Made by a program: the position numbers and the translations under genes. A stretch of 64,000 nucleotides of DNA. Source: Segnochrobactrum spirostomi (lineage in GTDB: Bacteria; Pseudomonadota; Alphaproteobacteria; Rhizobiales; Segnochrobactraceae). The notes beneath the pieces were generated by a model that ran no database searches, was not told the origin of the DNA, and worked only from the letters and a program-made list of their open reading frames with translations. Location: contig NZ_VWNA01000001.1 in NCBI RefSeq assembly GCF_009600605.1, positions 3,024,501-3,088,500 of the forward strand. Reading direction: 5' to 3'. This document shows, piece by piece, positions 57,328 to 64,000 of the stretch (positions within the stretch are counted from its first letter, which is position 1; the number at the start of each line of letters is the position of its first letter).

Positions 57328-57457
57328 TTGACCGTGCTGCACTGCGCTGGCATCTAAAGATCGTGAACAGGGCGCTTCGCCGTGTTCGCAGCCCTCCTTG
57401 GGCGTTTCCTCCCTAGACTTGGGCCGCAGCGCTTCCGCGCGCGGCCCTTTTTCTTTT
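57328..57457 (+). ncRNA. Candidate small RNA 1 with promoter and terminator
   Basis: TTGACC (57328-57333), a 17-bp spacer and CATCTA (57351-57356) form a sigma-70-like promoter, giving a transcript from about 57363 to 57457. It contains GGGCGTTTCCTCCCTAGACT (57402-57421), with a CCTCCC motif complementary to Shine-Dalgarno sequences, and ends at a GGGCCGC/GCGGCCC hairpin followed by TTTTTCTTTT. The motif, size and terminator resemble alphaproteobacterial trans-acting sRNAs of the suhB/MmgR or alpha-r14 type. It is nearly identical over about 67 bp to candidate 2. Confidence 0.62.
57391..57457 (+). repeat. 67-bp direct repeat, copy 1
   Basis: GCCCTCCTTGGGCG through the terminator T-run; 64-65 of 67 bases match 57689-57755. 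It corresponds to the 3' half of the candidate sRNAs. Confidence 0.9.
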
Positions 57458-57625
57458 GCGCTATCGCGCCGGCTCGCTGGCGCGACTCCGTGCATGCTGG
57501 TCGCCACGGCGGCCCCGCCCCCTCTCGGACACGTCATGCGTTCCCTCTGCCGAGAGCCGCGCTGCTCGTACCGGAGCTATGCGGGTGTGGGATGGCTGGC
57601 ATGCCGCACCGCACGCGACTTTCCC

Positions 57626-57755
57626 TTGACGTGCTGCACTGCGAATGGCACTGTTGCATTGCGAAAGGGCGCTCGGCGTCCTTCCGCTGCCCTTCTTGGG
57701 CGTTTCCTCCCTAGACTTGGGCCGCAGCGCTTCCGCGCGCGGCCCTTTTTCTTTT
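57626..57755 (+). ncRNA. Candidate small RNA 2 (tandem copy)
   Basis: TTGACG (57626-57631), a 17-bp spacer and CACTGT (57649-57654). The transcript would run from about 57661 to 57755. The last 67 bp, including the TTTCCTCCCTAGACTTGGGC block and the terminator hairpin with TTTTTCTTTT, are almost identical to candidate 1. The 5' part is diverged (GCGAAAGGGCGCTCGGC). The promoter distance to candidate 1 is 298 bp. Confidence 0.62.
57689..57755 (+). repeat. 67-bp direct repeat, copy 2
   Basis: GCCCTTCTTGGGCG through the terminator T-run, partner of 57391-57457. Confidence 0.9.
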
Positions 57756-57927
57756 CTGAATCAATGTTCCACGGGAGCGCGTCTCGGAGGCTCTTCCGGA
57801 CGCCCGCTTGGTGGTGGTGGCAGCTCGCATCTTTCGCGACGCGGTAGAGCGATCTTAACGCCGATCCGGCTTGAGAGGCTTGCGCCGGCCGTGCCTGCAT
57901 GTTCGCGGCCAGCTTCGCCGGCCCCAT

Positions 57928-58024
57928 TTGTCCTATCGCGCTGCAATGTCCGACATCGCAGGTGCGAAGGGGCGCGTCCTCCCAAGCCTCAGCCGTCCCA
58001 CTGCGGGGAGCGGCTTTTCTCTTT
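57928..58024 (+). ncRNA. Candidate small RNA 3 (diverged copy)
   Basis: TTGTCC (57928-57933), a 17-bp spacer and CGACAT (57951-57956), with GCGCTGCAATG in the spacer as in the other two. The transcript would run from about 57963 to 58024, with GGGCGCGTCCTCCCAAGCCT and a hairpin AGCCGTCCC/GGGGAGCGGCT leading into TTTTCTCTTT. Sequence identity to copies 1 and 2 is low outside the motif and layout, so this is the least certain. Spacing from copy 2 is 302 bp. Confidence 0.45.
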
Positions 58025-58107
58025 CAGGCGTCCTCCCACAGCGGGTTTGCCCGCTCATCTCGATGACGCGGTGTGGGGCAAAATGGTGGGGGGCTGGCTC
58101 GGCTCGC

Positions 58108-58998
58108 CTACTCAGCGGCGAGGGCGGCGGGCCCGAACCCGCTCGCCGCGAACTCCATCAGGATCGCATTGAACCGCGCGATCTGGCCGGCGAGGGCGGC
58201 AAAACCCGCATTCCGCTCGAACTTGCGCTCGTTCATGTAGAGGCCGCGATTGACCTCGATCTGCAAGGCGTGAACGCCTGCGTCCGGCCGGCCATAATGT
58301 TCGGTGATGAAGCCTCCGGCATAGGGCCGGTTGCGGCTCACCGTGAAGCCGATATCCTCGAACGCCGACGCGGCCGCGTCGGACAGCGCGCGGTCGCAAC
58401 TCGTGCCGTGGCGGTCGCCGATCACGATGTCCGGCCGAACCCGGGAATCCTGCCCGCGCACCGACGACGGCATCGAATGGCAATCGATCAGGATCGCCCG
58501 CCCGAACCGCAACTGGGTGAGGTTGATGCGCCGTTGCAGCTCCGCGTGGAACGGCTTGTAGAGGCTCTCGACGCGCTCCAGCACCTCGCTCACCTCGAGC
58601 GGCGCGGCGTAGATCTCCTCCTGGTCGGCGACGATGCGCGCGACCGTGCCGAGCCCGCTGGCGACGCGCAGGGAGCGCGCGTTCACATAAGGTGGCAGCT
58701 TCTCGCGAAACATCCGCTGGTCGAGTTCGTAGGGCTCGCGGTTGACGTCCAGGAAAGCGCGCGGAAAGTGCGCGCGCAGGAGCGGCGCGCCGCTCTCGGG
58801 GGCGGAGCGGAACAGTTCGTCGACGAAAGAATCTTCGGAGCGGCGGATGTTCGTGTGGTCGAGCCGCGAGGCGGCGAGGAACGAGGCCGGATAGGCGCAT
58901 CCGGAATGCGGCGAGCAATAGACGAACGGAACCCGCTGGATCGCGGGTTCGATCACGTCGAAGGCCGGGTGCTCGCGGTAGTTTTGAACGATTTTCAC
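58108..58998 (-). CDS. N-formylglutamate amidohydrolase family protein
   Basis: The 296-residue protein matches the HutG-like amidohydrolase family, which removes formate from N-formyl-L-glutamate in histidine breakdown. Motifs are VYCSPHSGCAYP, RAFLDVNREPYELD, ILIDCHSMPS and ITEHYGRPDAGVHALQIEVNRGLYM. It is not beside other hut genes. In alphaproteobacteria many such proteins stand alone next to cpdR, and their true substrate is uncertain. ATG 58998 gives the normal length; the gene is divergent from cpdR. Confidence 0.88.
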   Translation of the reverse strand: MKIVQNYREHPAFDVIEPAIQRVPFVYCSPHSGCAYPASFLAASRLDHTNIRRSEDSFVDELFRSAPESGAPLLRAHFPRAFLDVNREPYELDQRMFREKLPPYVNARSLRVASGLGTVARIVADQEEIYAAPLEVSEVLERVESLYKPFHAELQRRINLTQLRFGRAILIDCHSMPSSVRGQDSRVRPDIVIGDRHGTSCDRALSDAAASAFEDIGFTVSRNRPYAGGFITEHYGRPDAGVHALQIEVNRGLYMNERKFERNAGFAALAGQIARFNAILMEFAASGFGPAALAAE

Positions 58999-59316
58999 GA
59001 TCGATGCTGCGCACGCTTCTCAGTCGCCTCGCCATTGTTGCGGCAAGGTCGGCCTTGTTGTCCACCGCGAACGACGCTGAGGCGTCTCACGAACGCGTCG
59101 CCCCGGTTCCCGCTGATCCGACGCCCCGCCGGGCGGAGCTTTTCCTTGTTTTCACCCGATCTTTACCGGGCTTGCGCCACAGATGAGGGGACCGTTCCGA
59201 TATCGCGGCTCTACGCCGGACCGCCGAGGCGCTTCCCGCCGGCGCGAGGCCGGGGAGAGGGGCCGCCTGCAACAGAGACAGACTGGACGATGGTAACGAG
59301 GCCACTCGAGAACGCC
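58999..59316. promoter_or_regulatory. Divergent gap between amidohydrolase and cpdR
   Basis: About 318 bp that should contain both promoters. I see no strong consensus boxes. A small CCCG/CGGG repeat at 59157-59171 is the only structure noted. Confidence 0.4.
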
Positions 59317-59676
59317 ATGTCGCGAATCCTGCTTGCCGAGGATGATTCGGACATGCGCCGCTTCCTCGCCAAGGCGCTGGAAAAGGCCGGCTATGACGTC
59401 GTCTCCTTCGACAACGGGCTGTCGGCCTACGAGCGGCTGCGCGAGGAACCGTTCTCGCTGCTCCTCACCGACATCGTGATGCCGGAGATGGACGGCATCG
59501 AACTCGCCCGCCGCGCCACCCGCCTCGATCCCGATCTCAAGGTGATGTTCATCACCGGCTTCGCCGCGGTCGCGCTCAATCCGGATTCGCAGGCGCCGAA
59601 GGATGCCAAGATCCTGTCGAAGCCGTTCCACCTGCGCGAACTCGTGCGGGAAGTGGAGCGCCTGCTCGCGGCGTAA
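59317..59676 (+). CDS. cpdR: Response regulator CpdR
   Basis: The 119-residue single-domain receiver has the acidic pair and phosphorylation site Asp52 (LLLTDIVMPEMDG), and a Lys in the KILSKPFHLREL block. The sequence RILLAEDDSDMRRFLAKALEKAGYDV and FITGFAAVALNPDSQAPKDA is the typical CpdR sequence. Unphosphorylated CpdR localises ClpXP to the cell pole to degrade CtrA and other cell-cycle factors; phosphorylation through CckA/ChpT blocks it. ATG 59317 gives the canonical 119 residues; the earlier frame is not supported. Confidence 0.95.
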   Translation: MSRILLAEDDSDMRRFLAKALEKAGYDVVSFDNGLSAYERLREEPFSLLLTDIVMPEMDGIELARRATRLDPDLKVMFITGFAAVALNPDSQAPKDAKILSKPFHLRELVREVERLLAA

Positions 59677-59726
59677 GCCGCTATCCACAGGGGCGGGGCC
59701 TGCGGCTCTTTCCTGATCGCGCGGCG

Positions 59727-59756
59727 TTGACAGGGGCGGTCCGCCTGCGCATAACA
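59727..59756 (+). promoter_or_regulatory. Promoter for tRNA-Tyr/tRNA-Gly/tuf
   Basis: TTGACA (59727-59732) and ATAACA (59751-59756) with an 18-bp spacer (17 if CATAAC is taken), about 80 bp before tRNA-Tyr. It is the best sigma-70-like promoter in the window and likely drives the tRNA-tuf transcript. Confidence 0.7.
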
Positions 59757-59837
59757 CGCGCCGCAGACGCCGGGGCCGTGCAAACGCCCGCGTCGCCACG
59801 ATCCGATCCGGCCCGTCCGGATTGCGGGACGGCATCC

Positions 59838-59921
59838 GGAGGGGTGCCCGAGTGGTTAAAGGGGACGGACTGTAAATCCGTTGCGTAAGCTACGTTGGTT
59901 CGAATCCAACCCCCTCCACCA
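59838..59921 (+). tRNA. tRNA-Tyr (GTA)
   Basis: An 84-nt class II tRNA with acceptor GGAGGGG pairing CCCCTCC, D-arm GTGCCCGAGTGGTTAAAGGG, anticodon GTA in ACTGTAAATC, long variable arm and T-loop TTCGAAT. CCA is encoded. First gene of the tRNA-tuf block. Confidence 0.97.
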
Positions 59922-60085
59922 TGTCGTCCTGACCGATCGCGTGATGGACCGCGCAGCGGCTCGCTCGAGCCCTGAAGACGCGGTCGAGGCCCGGCGCACG
60001 CGCCGGTGCGATACGATGGCCACCCGACGCGTCGAGGTCGGTCTCCTCGTCGCAGGATGGCTTCGAAGACGCCGCCGGTCGGCGC

Positions 60086-60159
60086 GCGGGTGTAGCTCAA
60101 TGGTAGAGCAACAGCCTTCCAAGCTGATGACGAGGGTTCGATTCCCTTCACCCGCTCCA
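60086..60159 (+). tRNA. tRNA-Gly (TCC)
   Basis: A 74-nt tRNA with acceptor GCGGGTG pairing CACCCGC, D-arm GTAGCTCAATGG, anticodon TCC in CCTTCCAAG and T-loop TTCGATT. CCA is encoded. 164 bp after tRNA-Tyr, upstream of tuf. Confidence 0.97.
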
Positions 60160-60329
60160 GACCGCTCTTCTTCGCCGCCCCCCCGAATTTCCCGGCCTTA
60201 ACGCGCACTTCTTGCGTCCCTTGTGACCGCCCTGCGCGGATCGCGCCGATTCGCACTTGAAGAAGCGGCGAAAGGGCCGTAAACGACCGCCGGTTTTCAG
60301 GCAGACGCCAGCACGTCAGGGACGCGACC

Positions 60330-61520
<1,191 letters not shown>

Positions 61521-61526
61521 TCTGAG

Positions 61527-61553
61527 CCCGTCCGATTCCCGCGAATCGGACGG
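61527..61553 (+). terminator. Hairpin after tuf
   Basis: The 11-bp stem CCGTCCGATTC / GAATCGGACGG with a CCGC loop, 7 bp after the stop. Only CTCTC follows, so it may be a processing or weak termination site before tRNA-Trp. Confidence 0.55.
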
Positions 61554-61707
61554 CTCTCGATCCCGCTTCGGCGGAACGCCGTCCTGTTCCGGGACGGCCG
61601 CGGCGGAAAATTCGTCGTTGAAAGTTTCGGGACGACGGCTTGAACCCGCCGTCCCGCTCTGGCGCCCCGGCGCGAGTTCGTGTAACGAATGCGCGCCGTG
61701 CCGACGG

Positions 61708-61783
61708 AGGGGTGTAGCTCAGTTGGTAGAGCAGCGGTCTCCAAAACCGCAGGTCGTGGGTTCGAGTCCCTCCGCCCCTGCCA
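61708..61783 (+). tRNA. tRNA-Trp (CCA)
   Basis: A 76-nt tRNA with acceptor AGGGGTG pairing CGCCCCT, D-arm GTAGCTCAGTTGG, anticodon CCA in TCTCCAAAA and T-loop TTCGAGT. CCA end is encoded. Located between tuf and secE as in many bacteria. Confidence 0.97.
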
Positions 61784-61845
61784 TTTCCGTCCACGGCATC
61801 AACACATTGAGCGGGATGCGCTCGGCATCGCTCGGACCCTCCGAG

Positions 61846-61868
61846 GCGCGTGTCGTGCGCATTTTTTT
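61846..61868 (+). terminator. Possible terminator after tRNA-Trp
   Basis: A short GCGC/GCGC stem with a 7-base loop followed by ATTTTTTT, 60 bp behind tRNA-Trp. The stem is short, so confidence is modest. Confidence 0.4.
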
Positions 61869-61922
61869 ATGAACAGCCTCTTGCGATGACGGGTCGGTGG
61901 CGTTAATTAGTGCGCTCCGGTC

Positions 61923-61947
61923 GGGCGAGTAGCGTTGCTACTTGCCC
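61923..61947 (+). promoter_or_regulatory. Hairpin in the secE-nusG leader
   Basis: GGGCGAGTAGC and GCTACTTGCCC form an 11-bp stem (one G-U pair) with a 3-base loop, about 130 bp before secE. There is no T-run. It could be a leader structure for secE-nusG. Confidence 0.45.
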
Positions 61948-62078
61948 CTCTGTCGTGCGCGGCATGAACCTTCACGGTTCGCCGTCTGTGCGGCGGGTGG
62001 GTCCGCGGTCGGTGACAAATCGATCGCACCAGCAGGGCGCCGGCGAAAAGCCTACCAAACGCGAGCAGGCCAGAGTCT

Positions 62079-62276
62079 ATGGCGAAATCCAATCCATTCG
62101 TGTTCCTCCAGCAGGTCCGCTCGGAGGCTGCGAAGGTTGCGTGGCCGACCCGCCGCGAGACCGCGATCACGACTCTGATGGTGTTCGTCATGGTCGCGAT
62201 CGCTGCCGTGTTCTTCCTGATTGCCGACCAACTGATGAGCTTCGGCGTGAGCTGGCTCATCGGCATGGCGCGCTGA
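62079..62276 (+). CDS. secE: Preprotein translocase subunit SecE
   Basis: The 65-residue single-span form of SecE stabilises SecY in the translocon. The N-terminal motif FLQQVRSEAAKVAWPTRRE is followed by one transmembrane helix (residues about 33-55). Length is typical for alphaproteobacteria. nusG starts 30 bp after its stop. Confidence 0.97.
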   Translation: MAKSNPFVFLQQVRSEAAKVAWPTRRETAITTLMVFVMVAIAAVFFLIADQLMSFGVSWLIGMAR

Positions 62277-62305
62277 TCGCGGCTTTCCAGGGGAGCGGAC
62301 GCGTC

Positions 62306-62839
62306 ATGACGAAGCGCTGGTACATCGTTCACGCTTATTCGAACTTCGAGAAGAAGGTCGCCGAGTCGATCCGCGAGCAGGCTGCTCAGCGCGGGCTCGA
62401 GCACCTCTTCGAGCAGATCCTCGTGCCGACCGAGAAGGTCGTCGAGGTGCGCCGCGGCCGCAAGGTCGATGCCGAGCGCAAGTTCTTCCCCGGCTATGTC
62501 CTCGTGAAGATGGACATGACGGACAACGCCTATCATCTCATCAAGAACACCCCGAAGGTGACCGGGTTCCTCGGTTCCGATAACCGGCCGATGCCGATCG
62601 CGGAATCCGAGGCGATGCGCATTCTGCAGCAGGTGCAGGAAGGCGTCGATCGCCCGAAGCCCTCGATCTCGTTCGAGGTCGGCGAGCAGGTGCGTGTGTC
62701 CGACGGCCCGTTCGCCTCGTTCTCGGGGCATGTCGAGGAAGTCGACGAGGAGCGCGCGCGCCTCAAGGTCGCGGTGTCGATCTTCGGGCGTCCGACGCCG
62801 GTCGAACTCGAATACGGCCAGGTCGAAAAGGTCGCGTGA
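62306..62839 (+). CDS. nusG: Transcription termination/antitermination factor NusG
   Basis: The 177-residue factor links RNA polymerase to Rho or the ribosome. The NGN domain (WYIVHAYSNFEKKVAESI, FFPGYVLVKMDMTDNAYHLI) and the C-terminal KOW domain (VRVSDGPFASFSGHVEEVD) are both present. ATG 62306 is the standard start; the longer in-frame ORF upstream is the secE region in another frame. Confidence 0.98.
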   Translation: MTKRWYIVHAYSNFEKKVAESIREQAAQRGLEHLFEQILVPTEKVVEVRRGRKVDAERKFFPGYVLVKMDMTDNAYHLIKNTPKVTGFLGSDNRPMPIAESEAMRILQQVQEGVDRPKPSISFEVGEQVRVSDGPFASFSGHVEEVDEERARLKVAVSIFGRPTPVELEYGQVEKVA

Positions 62840-63081
62840 TCGTCCGATCGAGCGCGCCGCCCGCGAGGGAGGCGCGTTCTCGGGCGTCGTGCCGTTCGAC
62901 CGAGACGTGAATTCCGACCCGCGCGCGTCGCGGTGCGGTGCAAGCGAGGCGGGAGGCCCAAAGGATGCTGTCGCCGGCATTCGCGGTCCGCACCGCCTCG
63001 GTTCCCTGACCGGCTGGGCCTTCGGGTCCGCTCGGTCGTCGATGCCGGGGCGCGAGCGCCGGCAACGGGAGTAGAGAGACA

Positions 63082-63513
63082 ATGGCGAAGAAAATTGACG
63101 GCTACATCAAGCTGCAGGTGAAGGCGGGCTCCGCTGCCCCGTCTCCCCCGATCGGCCCCGCGCTCGGTCAGCGCGGCCTGAACATCATGATGTTCTGCAA
63201 GGAGTTCAACGCTCGCACGCAGGACCTCGAGAAGGGCCAGCCCTGCCCGGTCGTGATCACCTATTTCTCGGACAAGTCCTTCACGTTCGAGATCAAGACC
63301 GCCCCGGTCAGCCACTTCCTCAAGCAGGCGGCCGGCATCGGCTCGGGTTCCAAGACCCCGGGCAAGGGCGGCTTCGTCGGCAAGGTGACGAAGGCGCAGG
63401 TGCGCGAGATCGCCGAGAAGAAGATGAAGGACCTCAACGCCACCGACATCGAGGCGGCGGCGAGCATGATCGAAGGTTCCGCCCGCTCCATGGGCCTCGA
63501 GGTGGTGGGCTGA
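63082..63513 (+). CDS. rplK: 50S ribosomal protein L11
   Basis: The 143-residue protein forms the L11/GTPase-associated region of the 50S subunit. It starts [20 protein letters not shown], has the [16 protein letters not shown] block, and the RNA-binding C-terminal domain with [22 protein letters not shown]. It follows nusG after 242 bp; a GGGAG ribosome site precedes it. Confidence 0.99.
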   Translation: MAKKIDGYIKLQVKAGSAAPSPPIGPALGQRGLNIMMFCKEFNARTQDLEKGQPCPVVITYFSDKSFTFEIKTAPVSHFLKQAAGIGSGSKTPGKGGFVGKVTKAQVREIAEKKMKDLNATDIEAAASMIEGSARSMGLEVVG

Positions 63514-63517
63514 TCCG

Positions 63518-64000
63518 ATGACGAAAGTTGCCAAGCGCATCCGCGCGACCCGTGAAGGCGTCGACCGCACGAAGCTCTATTCCCTCGACGAGGCGATCGG
63601 CCTCGTGAAGGAGCGGGCGACCGCGAAGTTCGACGAGACCGTCGAGGTCGCGATCAATCTCGGCGTCGATCCGCGCCACGCCGACCAGATGGTCCGCGGC
63701 GTCTGCATCCTGCCGAACGGCACCGGCCGCACCGTGCGCGTCGCCGTGTTCGCCCGTGGCGACAAGGCCGACGAAGCGCGCGCCGCCGGCGCCGACATCG
63801 TGGGCGCCGAAGACCTGGTCGAGCAGATCCAGGGCGGCACCATCGATTTCGACCGCTGCATCGCGACCCCCGACATGATGCCGCTCGTCGGCCGTCTCGG
63901 TAAGGTGCTCGGCCCGCGCGGCCTGATGCCGAACCCGAAGGTCGGCACCGTCACGACGGACCTCAAGACCGCCGTGCGCGACGCCAAGGGCGGCGCCGTC
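63518..64000 (+). CDS. rplA: 50S ribosomal protein L1 (3' end outside window)
   Basis: The first 161 residues are present. [40 protein letters not shown] and [18 protein letters not shown] are the L1 signatures. It binds 23S rRNA in the L1 stalk and, in other bacteria, represses its own rplKA mRNA. The start lies 4 bp after the rplK stop, so the two are co-translated. The gene runs off the right edge. Confidence 0.98.
   Translation, partial: MTKVAKRIRATREGVDRTKLYSLDEAIGLVKERATAKFDETVEVAINLGVDPRHADQMVRGVCILPNGTGRTVRVAVFARGDKADEARAAGADIVGAEDLVEQIQGGTIDFDRCIATPDMMPLVGRLGKVLGPRGLMPNPKVGTVTTDLKTAVRDAKGGAV

Overview
The window is a stretch of high-GC chromosome from an alphaproteobacterium, most likely of the order Hyphomicrobiales (Rhizobiales). 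Host markers pointing there are cpdR, BcsN in a cellulose operon, a membrane-bound ferritin (MbfA), an F1 operon in the order atpH-A-G-D-C next to priA/xerC, and the tRNA-Tyr/tRNA-Gly/tuf/tRNA-Trp/secE/nusG/rplK/rplA block. Almost every gene is dense, with ATGA or GTGA overlaps.

Region 1 (1 to about 15.5 kb) is the early half of a Mu-like transposable prophage, read on the minus strand. From right to left it holds the divergent repressor, Ner, a run of small unknown genes, a GcrA-like regulator, MuA transposase (DDE), a free-standing MuA-type beta-barrel ORF, MuB ATPase, a DnaA domain IV-like protein, DUF3164, a DUF5131 cysteine-cluster protein, GemA, Mor and an amidase endolysin. The structural genes would lie left of position 1. 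The repressor/ner gap carries two families of palindromes. Two small plus-strand ORFs look like cargo genes.

Region 2 (15.6 to 19.4 kb) has a small lipoprotein, tRNA-Ser(GGA), msrA, a CHAD-domain gene and palindromic intergenic repeats.

Region 3 (19.8 to 29.8 kb) is glyA-nrdR-ribD-ribE, a convergent exported protein, ribH-nusB-thiL, a K+-independent type H+-pyrophosphatase, and mbfA on the opposite strand.

Region 4 (29.9 to 38.7 kb) is the F1 ATP synthase operon, priA and xerC. PriA is split by two single-base shifts, both at G/C runs.

Region 5 (39 to 45.8 kb) is a three-gene transglutaminase / ATP-grasp / alpha-E cluster whose substrate is unknown.

Region 6 (45.9 to 53.7 kb) is a cellulose operon bcsN-bcsB-bcsZ-TPR in which the catalytic bcsA is absent; the TPR gene is also broken at a C run. 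A Sel1-repeat membrane protein (PodJ-like layout), a MerR regulator and an exported protein follow.

Region 7 (57.3 to 58.0 kb) is a non-coding stretch with three units spaced about 300 bp apart. Each has a promoter-like pair, a CCTCCC anti-Shine-Dalgarno motif and an intrinsic terminator; this looks like a tandem small-RNA array.

Region 8 (58.1 kb to the end) is an N-formylglutamate amidohydrolase, cpdR and the tRNA/tuf/secE/nusG/rplKA translation block, cut off inside rplA.
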